DNA from: Warburgia ugandensis
Taxonomy: Eukaryota > Streptophyta > Magnoliopsida > Canellales > Canellaceae
Length of the DNA: 64,000 nucleotides
Direction: 5' to 3'
Assembly: GCA_035236585.1 (NCBI GenBank)
Contig: CP141132.1
Span: 27,549,445 to 27,613,444 of the forward strand
Shown: positions 12,619-23,696 of the stretch, in pieces
How the letters are laid out: each line of letters begins with the position of its first letter
How positions within the stretch are numbered: the first letter of the stretch is position 1
Translations under genes and position numbers: made by a program
Notes under the pieces: model-generated
Seen by the model: the letters and a program-made list of their open reading frames with translations, nothing else
Databases searched by the model: none
What the model was told of the DNA's origin: nothing

Positions 12619-12878
12619 TCTTTTTCTTCTTCTCAAGGCTTTTGGTTTGAGAATTTCGTTAGGAGTAGGGTTTTTAAAACTCATCCTATATTCTATTGAA
12701 TATAGGATGGTTTTAAAAAAACCATCTTATATTAAGTGTTCACTTTCATGCCAATTCATCTGCATGCCTTAATTTTTATTTGAATAATATAAGATGGTTT
12801 ATGAATAACCATCTTATATGTATTAAAGTAGTTTCACCTATTCTTTGGACTTAAAAAGTCTTAAAAACCTATGTAGTG
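12615..12878 (-). mobile_element. CACTA-type element end with subterminal hairpins
   Basis: The order 'ctcaaggcttttggtttgag' then 'cctatattc' hairpins is the mirror image of 23600-23715 in the CACTA element at 23011-26637. Two inverted-repeat hairpins are visible: 'tataggatggtt'/'aaccatcttata' around 12700-12732, and 'aagatggttt'/'aaccatctta' around 12790-12817. A possible terminus is 'cctatgtagtg' ending at 12878, whose complement starts CACTACATAGG, but no partner end was found. Family membership is good; the exact end is uncertain. Confidence 0.6.
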
Positions 12879-13302
12879 TAGAGGCTAGCCCATCATTTAA
12901 TTCCTTGACATTTAACCAATGTTTGGCATGACACATGATATGTAAACTTAATTGATTAATTAATTCACTTTTTATACATCATATGATACAAATACTTTAA
13001 TTTGTCCCCTCATATATAATTAGATTCAACCCAATTACCCTCCTTACCAATATCATGCATATAATTAGATCAATTGATGACATTGTTATAGTGATTGAAA
13101 GGTAATCAATTGTTGTGTCACTTTGGTCATCTTCATCATAGAAGTACCTTAGGAAGGCTAATAAAATAGTTATTGGTTATTTTGATAGCCAATCTGATTG
13201 ACATGCTAAAATTAACTGGTCATTTTGATAGCCATTCTCATTGAGGTCTACCAATGTCAAGCTGAAGGCATTGGTTCTGAAGCTACCTTTGTTGTGTTCC
13301 AC
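12879..13302. other. Unassigned AT-rich DNA next to the CACTA remnant
   Basis: No gene or clear repeat is recognised. It precedes the 3' end of the transposase pseudogene and may be its 3' flank. Confidence 0.35.
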
Positions 13303-13560
13303 CTAATCACATTTAAACATAACCACAGTTCTACAAGTATAATCCAACTCCCATATCTTGCATATAACCCCATAATAAGTATTGTTAGCTACAAATGGGT
13401 TGTTGTCCTTTGAATTGAAAAAGAAAGTAGCTTTAGCAACCAAGATAACATCACTACCTTCCTGTGCTCTTAACTTATCATGGTCTTTTGTGTGGTAATG
13501 ATAACAATTAATGGCATATCCAATATACTTTATTACTTCTAGTTGAGGTCCCATTGCCAT
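13303..13560 (-). pseudogene. CACTA transposase remnant, DUF4216-like segment
   Basis: The minus-strand reading contains 'NTYYGVICKIWELDY' followed by 'VVMFKCD'. This matches the usual DUF4216 pattern in which a YYG(V/I)L...I.EL.Y strand is followed by VVLF(K/R)CDW. The segment is about 85 residues, an isolated open piece. DUF4216 usually lies at the C-terminal side of plant TNP2-type CACTA transposase genes, and here it lies downstream (to the left) of the TNP2 and DUF4218 pieces on the same strand. The region in between (13580-14230) is too decayed to read. It is a fragment with no start codon context. Confidence 0.7.
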
Positions 13561-13871
13561 CCAAGCTAAGCATTCAGAAATACAATGACTTAGAACATCT
13601 ATCTGATCTAAAACCTATATATAATATTAATTAATATGATTAATTAATGCATATGTGCATATGCTATTACAAATCAATTAATTCATCATAGAGCATTATT
13701 CATTATAATTAAATACCTTTCAACGAAGCCAAAGGGTAAAGGAACAACAATGCTAATCTTGCAACCACTTCTCTTTCTTTGCATCTCTTGGATACCTCTC
13801 TTTTAGGAAGTCCATGTGCTTACTACACAATGATTAGAGATGGAAATTATATATAACATGCCAATGTTAAT

Positions 13872-13915
13872 AATATATTACGCACCTTTTACCATATATA
13901 TATATATATATATAT
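13872..13915. repeat. (AT)n microsatellite
   Basis: A TA dinucleotide run (core about 13895-13914) inside the transposase remnant region. Confidence 0.8.
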
Positions 13916-14237
13916 GGATTAACTTCATCAATTTGATAATTAAATTAGTTAATGAGAAAGAAACTAAAGAGAGAACATTAGTTACGCACTCAATCTATAT
14001 TTGAACATCATCAAGATTAATATTTCACAAGACATAAAGGTGTGCCTGGTCCCGTTTCTTATGATCAATGGTTAACACATGACTACTGGATAGAGGTTCA
14101 CCAATTCTTGGATCAATTAATGCACCTGAATGTTTCTTTCTCAAGATTCCAATAGCAACCACTCTTGATAAATACTCAATGTAAAACTCGACAACTTATT
14201 CTGCAATGTAACATTCGGCAATACATGGGTACATCCA

Positions 14238-14465
14238 TCACAAAGAAAAATGTCCACACAGCATAACCTCATTAATGAAGTGCACTATTATGTGTACCAT
14301 GATATTGATGAAGGATGGAAGAAATATTGTCTCAAGCTTGCATAAGGTTGTCACTAAGTGCTCCAAGATTTCTTGTAATTTAGAAGTATTCACCACCTTC
14401 TTGCACAAAGCATTTAAGAAGTAGTAGCATTTAGTAATAGATCCTCTAACTTTATTTAGTAGCAC
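14238..14465 (-). pseudogene. CACTA transposase remnant, DUF4218-like segment
   Basis: The reading includes 'LEHLVTTLCKLETIFLPSF' and then 'INIMVHIIVHFINEVMLCG'. These match the DUF4218 core in which a short helix with VTLC.LE.IFPPSFFD is followed by VMEHL.VHL..EA.LGG. The open piece is 75 residues, then breaks. It follows the TNP2 homology in the expected order on the minus strand. In intact elements this region is part of the long transposase protein that binds the element ends and cuts them; here it cannot be expressed as a whole. Confidence 0.8.
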
Positions 14466-15522
14466 TGAACATATTGTTATGGGTGAAAGTTCTTACACCA
14501 ATGCATGATCATCGTGAGACTTCATCCCTAACAGTTTCAACTCTTACATGGAGATAATGTTTCTGAAACTTGAAGAGTACTCGTCTGGAACTTTGATATC
14601 TTATAAGGTTTTACACACTATTCCTCTCTGCTCTTTGCTAAGCATATAATTTACTTTAGGCAAGTATGTTCCTCGGTTGTCCTTATCTATGGATGCAACC
14701 TTCTCTTCAAACCCATTGTCATGAGATCCATTCGAGATGCTAGTCCATCCTTTATTTTTTCCTAACATTTCAAGTAAGATACTGATCAAACTTTCATAGA
14801 CATTCTTCTCAATGTGCTTGACATCAAGCACATGTTGCATGTGTAGGGATTTCTAGTATACAAGTTCAAACAATATTGAATTCTTCTTCCAACAGCTTTC
14901 ATGGTTGCTTTCCTATATATGTGAAGTTGCCTTCTTCTACTTCCACCATGATACATTAAGCTTCCCAACTTGTTCCAATACTTGTCATATAGTCAACCTC
15001 TTTGGAGGTGTCCTAGTCTCCACACTACCATTAAATTCCCCCTTTTTAAACAGTATGGATGATTTCTATTCAACCATCTTCTGTGGCCTATGAATGCCAT
15101 GCTAAAGTCATGTAGAACATATTTGGCCACTACAAATTAGATAGGCATTGTCTCCATTGACTGTACATCCCACCAAACTACCATCTGTAGGAAAGTCGCT
15201 TATTGTACGTAGTAGTATAGCCTTAAGGGTGAATGTATCTTCCTTGTTGTATGCATCACAAGCTTCAACCCCTACTTCCCACTATTTCTTGTGATCAATG
15301 GAGCCAATTACACATTGATGTCATTCCTAGGTTGCTTGGGACCTGATATTAACATAGTTAACATCATGAACTTCCTCTTTATGCATAATAATGGTGGAAG
15401 GTTGTAACAAACTCTTATAATAGGCAATAACTATACCTGCTGCTCTTAGAACCATGAGAATTAATCCCATCTACAAATATTGGAAGTAGTAAGTTACTAG
15501 GTTCTTTCTCCAATATCATACC
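14466..15522 (-). pseudogene. CACTA TNP2 transposase remnant, C-terminal half
   Basis: Pieces of TNP2 homology follow one another on the minus strand: 'KILLRTISDFPTDGSLVGWD'-type text near 15170-15230 (compare the family's AALLWTINDFPAYGNLSGW), 'MAFIGHRRWLNRNHPY' near 15060-15110 (family MGHRRFLP..HP), and 'LDVKHIEKNVYESLISILL' at 14780-14830 (family LDVMHIEKNVCDN..GTLL). Stops and frame changes separate them. The pseudogene is interrupted at 15522 by a solo LTR and resumes at 18139, so both parts belonged to one gene before that insertion. Ancestral function was cut-and-paste transposition of a CACTA element. Confidence 0.85.
15518..15522. repeat. Target-site duplication ATACC, left copy
   Basis: The five bases ATACC directly precede the LTR start and are repeated at 18139-18143 directly after its end. 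Confidence 0.85.
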
Positions 15523-15934
15523 TGTAATGACTCCAATTTTGTAATATTGAAATTCCAAGTTAAGTAATGAAAAGATCAGTTTTTGAAGATAAGGGCATTT
15601 TAGTCATTTCACTATTCACCTTGACTAAACCCCTAAAAATGGTTCCATTAGATGCACCTCGGAAAAAGGAATCCAACAAGACCAAAATCACCCAAAACGG
15701 AGTTAAAATGAGCAAGTTATGGCCCTTAGAAGTTCAGGGGCAAAAATATAATTTTATTAAAAAACAAATTTACCCTGCAAAAACACAGGGGCCCGTTTTG
15801 ATACGGGCACCCCTTCATCTTCAACCTCTAGAGGGTTCTAGAACGGCGGTGATTGGAGGAGAAATCACCGCCATTCTGGAGGTTTCTCCACCGCCATTCA
15901 AAGGTGGTGAGAGCCCCCTCCAGAACCCTCTCTT

Positions 15935-15952
15935 AGCTCTATAAATAGAGCT
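15935..15952 (+). promoter_or_regulatory. LTR TATA box within an inverted repeat
   Basis: 'agctctat' and 'atagagct' are perfect 8-bp arms around the bases aa, and together contain the TATA box 'tataaata'. It is 417 bp into the solo LTR, a usual place for the U3 promoter. The sister LTR has 'tataaaaagc' at the equivalent site (54451). Confidence 0.65.
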
Positions 15953-16161
15953 CTTGGGCGCCTCTAATGGAAGCCCAAAATGTTGAAAAAAACCAGTTGT
16001 GGAGCAGTGACCTAGAGGGGAGAACAAGGAGAAAAACCTAGCAACGAGCCAGGTATGCCCGAGATCGCTCAAAACCCATCTCCACCATAGTTCCAAGAAT
16101 AATTTCCCTAGGTTTTTGCATGAAAAACCATGCAAAATGGAGCCCTAGAGACTCACCAAGG

Positions 16162-16420
16162 ACCCAGGGACGTTCCCTGGGTTGCACTAGTTCGACAAGG
16201 TCGTCGACAAGGTCGTCGAACTAGGGTGTCCTGAGGATGCCCCGATTCCCCAACGAGTAGGACGTTCCAGTCGGAACGTCCCACGTCGTTCCCGTTTGAT
16301 AAACCAAACGGGTGCATCCAGGGACGCGCCCGCAAAAGAGATGGTTGGGTAGAAAACCCGGCGTGTCTGCAGATGCGCCCATTGAGGCGCACGCTGCAGA
16401 CGCGCAGTGCACTAGCACTG
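16162..16420 (+). other. Run of six perfect stem-loops in the LTR leader
   Basis: Perfect arms are acccaggga/tccctgggt (16162-16182), ctagttcgac/gtcgaactag (16187-16224), gacgttcc/ggaacgtc (16261-16280), cccgtttg/caaacggg (16291-16312), gtctgcag/ctgcagac enclosing tgcgcc/ggcgca (16365-16401), and cagtgc/gcactg (16405-16420). The stretch is GC-rich in an AT-rich surrounding and starts about 220 nt downstream of the TATA box. Confidence 0.7.
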
Positions 16421-18138
16421 TGGGTTTTTTTCATCCCTTAAGGAAGCCGGGGCGCACGTCGCAGACGCGCAGCGCCCTAGCATTCCCTCTTTTTATTTTT
16501 AAGACTCTTATGTACATACGACACTAAAACGCTTATAACTTGAGATCTAGAGCTCCGATTGAGGCACCGCATAAGGCGTTGTGTCCGTGTCGACAACATA
16601 GACACATCCAAACTATAAAATCCCTGATCAAGGCCCAATCAAAGGTAGGAATGACCCTTAGAATAGGATGGTGGCGCGTGGCCACTACAACTTTGGAAAA
16701 CTGAGAATACCAAGGCCCAATTAGGACCTTAGGACACCCATAGGCATAGGGATGGACTCCTAATGCCTAAGTAATAAGACCAATTACTTTAAAACCCATA
16801 AAAGATAGGCCAAACTAACCATGATTCCCCAAAACCATGTTCAGGAGCGTCCGCGGACAAAGGGGTTAGTGCAACCTAGTCAGGTAGGTGCTCTATCACT
16901 ATTAGATTCTTTTAAAAGACCTATTGTTGTTTTGAGAACATATTTTTTAAGTATGTGACTTGTTTAGCATGACTTAATTCAGCATGCAAGTGATAAATGC
17001 TTTGTACATAGACTTGTTTTGTAAATGATTGCATATACATTATGCATATACATGTTTTGCAAACAAGTGCATACATTGCATGATTTAAGTACTTGCAAAG
17101 ATTGCATGTCCTTGAGGGTTGCCAAAAGACGCTGGAGTACTGAGGGCCAGGCAGTTGTGAGGGACCCAAAGAGGACAGGTTTTGAAAAGAGGTTTTAGCT
17201 TATTTGATCTTATGTGATTTGGGCTAGTAAGCTCGTGGGTGCTATGCCGAGGGGTCTAGGTTGGCCACCCGGCCTCTACCATTATTAGGTGGATGGGTAC
17301 CACGCCCAAAAAGAGGCAAGTCTCTACGTCGACTGCATGTGGTACAGGGGGCTACCACTGGTGTCACGGCACTGGGTCGACGTGTCATAGGCCCCGTGGA
17401 GGCTATGACCGAGTGTCCTCAGGTACCCGGGGACCACACGGCGAGGAGGTCATGGGCATAGTGGACCCTATGGTTTGATGATTTATGTGCATTGCATATG
17501 GCATGATATGAGGTTGGTCGACCATACCATACTAGAGATCCATGGGTTGGATTCCATGAAGCATCTTATGCATATCATGATGTTATGATACATATGTATA
17601 TGATACTTTCGATTTTGGATTATATGATCCTTTAAGTCGTTAGTATTTCAGTTTAACAATGGATTTTAATATCGATGTTGCACTTGAGTATTCAAACATA
17701 CACATGTTTTGAATGAGCATATGATTTTAAAACATTTCATGCATTATAAAACTAGTAGTGATAGGCTCCTACTAAGTATAGTATATACTCACCCAATCCT
17801 CACCATTTTTCAGATACAAAGTAAATACTTAAGGGCAAGGAACGCTTGTGATAGGAAACACCCAAACTAAGTACAAGTAAAACCCCGACCTTATCTTTCA
17901 ATGTTACTTGATTGTAGTTACTCTCTAATAGCTGGGGCTGTGACTAACACTTTCTTAGGAATAATATTGATTTAAACTTTGCCATGGCTAAATAATTTGA
18001 GAATGTGTTTTGATTCTCAGGGTTTTTATGAAAGATTGTTTTCCAAAAGAAAAAGATTTTCATGCATCTCATACTTATAAAACAAGAGATCTCGCCTTTT
18101 TATCAAAATTGCATCATATAAAAACCCAGGTCGTGACA

Positions 18139-18780
18139 ATACCACATGAAGTCTATAAGTTTCCATGTAGGGCTATCTGCTGGATGGCATAAATAGTTAT
18201 CAACCACTCTCTCCTTAGCATTCGATACTAGTTTCTTCATTGTTTCTTTAATATGAAACATTCTTTGAAATCTTGGAATGGGGGAAAAATACCATAGGAC
18301 CTCTACAGGGACATCTTTCACTTACCGATCACTTAAATTCTTCTTGACTGTCCACAAGTTGGACATATAATTTTATCTATTCATACTTCAACCCTAGTAA
18401 AGCCAAGGTTTTCCTTGCCTCCCATGTTGACCTAACCAATTTGTTCTCCTTGGGCAGCATTTTACCAATGACTTTCAACAATTCTATAAAACCTTGATCT
18501 TAAATACTTAATCTTAATTTTACATTGTAATGTTCTACATTATAGGAAACTTGGTATAATATGTACAACCAACATATAATGGCTCATCGGCTTCCTCCAA
18601 AGTAGTCTAAAATTGTTCTGGGTCATCTTGGAAGTCAACGTATACATCTCGAAACATAGGTGCAATTGTACTACTATTTGCACCACTTCCTAGAGTGGCT
18701 TTTTTTTCATATGCAGATTTAGCCCTTACCGAGGGCCTATGAGGTATTCCCTATCCATGCCACGTCTAGGGGAAATAGCT
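18139..18780 (-). pseudogene. CACTA TNP2 transposase remnant, N-terminal half
   Basis: The minus-strand reading contains 'KDVPVEVLWYFSPIPRFQRM', then 'AKERVVDNYLCHPADSPTWK'. These match the TNP2 sequence in which (V/I)P.KVL.YFP..PR..R(L/M) is followed by HPADS.AWK.(F/I)D. Further upstream (toward 18780) weaker pieces fit the KCKNGWSD.SF..LL and MLP..N.LPKS part of the family, with stops. The solo LTR at 15523-18138 splits the gene just after the HPADS motif. Confidence 0.88.
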
Positions 18781-18975
18781 TTCATCAACTCCATTGATGC
18801 ACAAATGTTCTTTCAACTCACCAATAGTAACCTTTTTCAGGGTTCCACATCTTGAGCATGGACATCACATTCGATTACAATCAGCACCTGTCCAAAGTGC
18901 AAACTCTATGAACTTTTCTATTCCCTCCTCATATTCTCATGATAATATTTTTGTGCACATCCAAGCTTATTTGTC
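18781..18975 (-). pseudogene. CACTA transposase remnant, Transpos_assoc zinc-binding domain
   Basis: The minus-strand reading shows 'EYEEGIEKFIEFAL', then 'CPCSRCGTLKKVTIGELKEH'. This is the N-terminal transposase-associated domain of plant CACTA elements, in which G...FI.FA is followed by a CPC..C motif and a helix ending in HL...G. The cysteines of the CPCxxC motif are present, but a stop codon (TGA) lies immediately before it. It marks the N-terminal end of the same pseudogene that continues leftwards to 13303. Confidence 0.85.
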
Positions 18976-19399
18976 CATTTTGTCCAAAAGTTGAAGTTGA
19001 AATGTGTGCAAGACTTTCTAGACATGAAAAGATTAATAACATGGGTTAAGAATTTAACCAAATACTTGATGTGCACATAAAATGTAAATACATAGTTAGT
19101 AAAAACATATATAATATATATTGGGTAAGTCAACACTTTTCAAGTCTAGGAATGTGAAAACTAAGAATGATGCAAAAATATGACTAATCCATAAATGTTC
19201 CACACACTGATCGAATGATCACACAAATGCAAGAAGAAAAAAGATTATACAAAAAAGGAATTTTATACCCATAAACATCAAATAAAATAAACACATGTCA
19301 AAAAACAAGAATGAATACTATCTTATTTGGTCCACCTACGCATGATCATCTTACTTTTACAACTATCAGTCAAAACCTTCTAATTATCTCATGAAAATC
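18976..19399. other. Unassigned AT-rich DNA upstream of the CACTA pseudogene
   Basis: Nothing coding is recognised. It should contain the 5' end of the CACTA element and its junction with the LTR fragment to the right, but no CACTA-type terminus could be located. Confidence 0.35.
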
Positions 19400-20011
19400 A
19401 CACTTTTGGCATGTGATAATTGTTTGAAATGTCTTCGCTAATAGTGTGACTCCATGTGGCATGGCTCCATGTAGCTTGATGACTCATGTTCCTTAATGGC
19501 TTGAATGGCTAAGTCCTTTAACTTCAAGGCCTAAATGGCTTGGCTTCTCTAGGTTTCCTAGTTGGATTGGGAAAGCTCATATATGGCTCCAATTCTCATG
19601 CAAAGTTGATGGAAATGTATGGCTTTTTGCACGGACCATTTTAATCACCCTTAATTCTTTCCATTGCCTTCTCTTGCTTGCCATAATATGGTCTTGAACC
19701 TTGATCAAACTTTGGATTGATTCCATTTAGGCTTTGGTTTGATCTTTTCATCTTGATAAATATCGGCCTTTGGATCACTTTCTCAACACCTACAAAAGAT
19801 AAAAAAAACCTAATTAGATCCTAGAAAACTATGATAATTCACATACTTATTCTATATTAGCTTCCTTACTTGTAAAATATTAAACTTTTAAATTACTAGG
19901 TTAAAAATGCTTGTGTTAAAAATTTCTGAAAATTTCCTAGAATAATGCCTACATTTTATAACACATGTGCTACTAATTGGGTACTTTCTAATAAAAAATG
20001 AACACTTACCA
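19400..20011 (-). mobile_element. Athila-like LTR fragment
   Basis: It is homologous to 48700-49279: shared 'ctcatgcaaagt' text, 'tgcacggaccattttaat' and 'tagatcctagaaaactatga'. Read on the minus strand the LTR starts at 20011 with TGGTAAGTGTT (TGATAAGTGTTT in the better-kept copy at 49279). The distal part is lost near 19400. No gene. Confidence 0.7.
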
Positions 20012-20264
20012 ATCCACCTTGGTTAAACATCACCTTATAGGCAACCCTAGCCTCAATAATTAGATTAAGATCAATTTAAAAATGACCCTAGAAACTTACA
20101 AGCTCATAGAACCCTCTTGAAAGGAGACCGCCTATTGCCACTCCAATGGCTATTATCTAATCAACATCATTGATAAACAACTAGCTCTTTCAACACATTC
20201 TATGATTCATATCAACTACGGCTGACATGAGGAGGGTATAAAGTGGTTGATTAAGGTAGGATCT
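20012..20264 (-). mobile_element. Internal tail next to the Athila-like LTR
   Basis: A short non-coding stretch between an LTR start (minus strand) and the insertion point of the chromovirus at 20265. It was contiguous with 41133 onward before that insertion. The last five bases (20260-20264) are the left TSD, GATCT. Confidence 0.45.
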
Positions 20265-23030
20265 TATGACATCCCAGGTTTTTCTAATTCTTCTTAATGA
20301 ATCTGTTACAATTGTGGGGCCCTGAGTTGGAAAAAACTATTTAGGAAACAAACAGCAGAAAACATGTTTTGTGAGAAAACCTAAAAAAGAATCTAGAGTG
20401 TCATTTAAAAAAAATAGGGATTTTTAGAGAAATAAGTGCTACATTTCTATTAAAAATTCAGCAGAGTCTCCTCCGTATTTTGGACCTAGCACATTTCAAG
20501 CATATGATACGACAACTTGCTAAACACAGTACAAATGAAATAATAAAGGAGACTCTATCTCCCTCCAAAATACATCCCTACAAACAAGTATGTTTACATT
20601 TAAATATAAAGAAACATTTTGTAGTGCTAAAAGGCTAGGAATTGAACCAGCATCCCCAAGATCACTTCAATCATAGTCATCCATTAAAATTTAAGTAATA
20701 AATATTGAGATCTCCATTCAAGTAGAGTCATGGTACCATTCCACTACACAAAATTTGTAGGAAGTCCTTAGTGGCCTTTACTGATACTTAACATTACCTC
20801 AATATGACCGTTCTGTAGCTCCCAAGTCAAGCCTTTGCTTCATTTCCTTTGCTTGAATATTTTGAACTTAAGATATTACAAACAAGTATAATATCATAAC
20901 AAGCTTGCACTTGTGTAGGTAGTTTCACCATCAAAATATGAATTTATGCAGTTTTAAATCCAAAAGGGAGACATAATCACATGTTATGAAATCTGGTAGA
21001 ATATGATGCATAATGATCATTATGATAAAAGTCTAAAATTTTCAGTCATGTATTACAAATAAATGTCATGCCAAACCAATTCAACTTATTATTTTCAATA
21101 CATGCATATTATTTCGAAGACTATAGTAACCTTTGTAAGGTATTTTACAAGATAAAAAAGATCACCACAACTCATGTCAGGCTTCATCTCATAAAATATA
21201 CACATCCCAACTAGATAGTGAATCATGGTCAAAATTAATAAATGAAAAGCATTTAAATCATATAATGCTTCAATATAATCATTGTATCACAACAATCACA
21301 ATTGTATTACCATAAGAACCTCCTTGAGGTCTCATGAGTGCGGGAACACTGTAGTCTGACCATTTGTCGTTGGTCATGTGTACTCATTATAGACCTGAAG
21401 TCCAAGGATGCCACCCACTTGCACTATCGCTCTATAAATACATATCTTAAAATAATGGACCTTTTGTGCAAGGGCAAGAACCAACTAAGCCCATGCCTAT
21501 CATGCCGATACTAAGTGGATAGACTCCCAACACTATGCAAGCAATGGGTATACAATGCCTTAGTCCCTGACCTTGTCTATCATGTCATTGTAACCTAGAT
21601 TCGTCCTTTGTCAACAAGGTATCTAACACACAAATATACAATTTCTAATGGAGGATGATTAGTCCTCAACCTTCCTAGCACAATATCCATTAGCCCCAAT
21701 ATGTCCATCATAACATAATAATACTAGCCATCATCACATGCCGATACAGTTGATAAAACCTTAGAAATACATGCATTAATGAAATCATGCAATTCAAATC
21801 TTATGATATGGTATAGCCATCTAAAATCAATCCTCACAATAGTTGAGTTGAGGATTCAACATTCCTCATTATTTCCTGACTCATGAAGTCCATGTAGGTT
21901 CAAAGATGTGTGCATGTACAAGTTTTCAATTTCACAGCAAAACAACATGGCATTCCAAACAAGTTGCATGAAATACAAGAATGCTAACTATATAAATAAA
22001 GAATATCAAAATCCCAAATTTTAAGCATTTTCAAACATGATAGAGTAGTCATCAATGGTTTCCATGTTTCATGAAACATATTGATGTTGAAACTACCTAC
22101 CTTCCTTGTCATGCTTCACGATTTAACTATATCCTTCCTTCAACTCACTTATTGATTACCTAATCAAGTCAATATTTTAGATACATTGTCAAAATCATTG
22201 GGTTAATGATCCATTCCAATAGTCTGTACTCTAACCATAAATTTTTAAAGTATCTTTACTAATTTGAGGGTTAGGGAACATGATGAGGGCATTTGATCAT
22301 CGATCAGATGTTGCCAAGTTCCTCTTCCATCCCTATCTGATTAGACGGCTAAGATTATTTCATAAATTTTATCCAAATTTCACAAATTCAGTAATGTAGT
22401 AGTCAATTCAAGGTTTTGGGATTCATCTATGATTTCTAATGATCAATTAGACATCACAAGGTCATTGTCTAAATGGTGACGATCAAATAGCCTAGATTGT
22501 TAGATTTGTTTCACCTCTTAATCAGTGATTTGATCCATTCTATATGAAATTTAGGTCAAGGAACTTACTACTAATGTGTCATGATTGATTAGATGCCCTT
22601 AAATACCATTTTCATAATACTAATCAGATGACTAAGATTGTTTGATTGGTTTCTAACCTAGTTTGATAATCTTAGTTAGATCTGAGCAATATCAAGTATG
22701 TATTTACCTATTTCCAAGCTTGTACTAAGAAATGGATGGCTAGATCAACTCAAAATCTTAGACATAGCATAAAACCATACAAATCTAACAAAATATCTCA
22801 AATCAATATCAAGGTTTTACAAATCTTACCTCCTGGGAGTGTTTCTATGTTGTTTCCTACTTAGATGAGCCAGATTGATCATTGGTTTACAATAAACTCC
22901 TCTAATCACATCGCATCTCTTTCAGATCTTTGATCGATGGTTAAGATCAACTCTAATTCCCTAATAACGCTGGGGGTTTTGATCATGTCCTTCTGCTAAG
23001 TGAAATGGTCCACTACTAAAATTTGGGCTT

Positions 23031-23650
23031 TATAAGATGGAAAATATAAGAGGTTTTACCACAATCATCTTATATAAAATTTATATACGCTGGTTGTGAT
23101 AAATCATCCTATATATTGTAATAATATAAGACGGTTTCAACATAACCATCTTATATAAATTTATATAAGATTTTTTTTTAAAACCATCTTATATAATTCT
23201 AATAATATAAGATGATTTTCCAACAACATCATATATTATTAGCATAGTATAAGACGGTTTCAAGAACCATCCTATATTTTAAAATAATGTAAGACGGTTT
23301 TCCAAAATCATCTTATATAAATTTTAAATAAATGATGGGATAACCAATGCACTTCATAAGTTTTTAAGATTTTAAGGGTTCAAAAAACTGGTAAAACTAC
23401 TTCAATTCATACAAGAGGTTATAAACAAACCATCTTTTATTATTCAAACAAAAATTTAGGTGGGAATGTATCGGGTTGAAAGTGACTTCTAATATAGGAT
23501 GGCTTTTGAAAACCTGTCTTATATAATAATTCAAATATAGATTGGTTTTTACAAAACAATCCTATATTCGTGCGAATAAAGGATGATTTTATAAAAACCG
23601 TCCTGTATATGTTTTTAATTATAGGATGGTTTTTCAAAAACCATCCTATA
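23031..23650. repeat. CACTA 5' subterminal hairpin repeats
   Basis: At least six short copies of 'tataagaYggtttt' and its complement alternate here. The last (23620-23650) is a perfect palindrome with 15-base arms around a single C. Subterminal repeats of this kind are the usual transposase-binding sites of CACTA elements; the binding is inferred. Confidence 0.75.
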
Positions 23651-23696
23651 TTCACACCATATATCAAAATTGCACCCCCGCCACCCCGATAGGAAT

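Larger units (their letters stand above)
15523..18138 (+). mobile_element. Solo LTR, family D copy 1 (2616 bp)
   Basis: It starts 'tgtaatgactcc' and ends 'cccaggtcgtgaca', giving TG...CA ends with the imperfect inverted termini typical of chromovirus LTRs. A 5-bp TSD ATACC flanks it on both sides. A sister copy with its own TSD lies at 54083-56714. No internal retrotransposon region is attached, so it most likely formed by recombination between two LTRs of an inserted element. It sits in the middle of the CACTA transposase pseudogene. It has a TATA box at 15940, a GC-rich leader with many hairpins and a strongly conserved block at 17220-17420. Its ORFs are not conserved in the sister copy. 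Confidence 0.92.

Noticed and set aside
12347..12772. ORF of 141 codons rich in leucine and serine
   Set aside because: It is a translation of CTT and CT microsatellite DNA; all six frames are open for the same reason.
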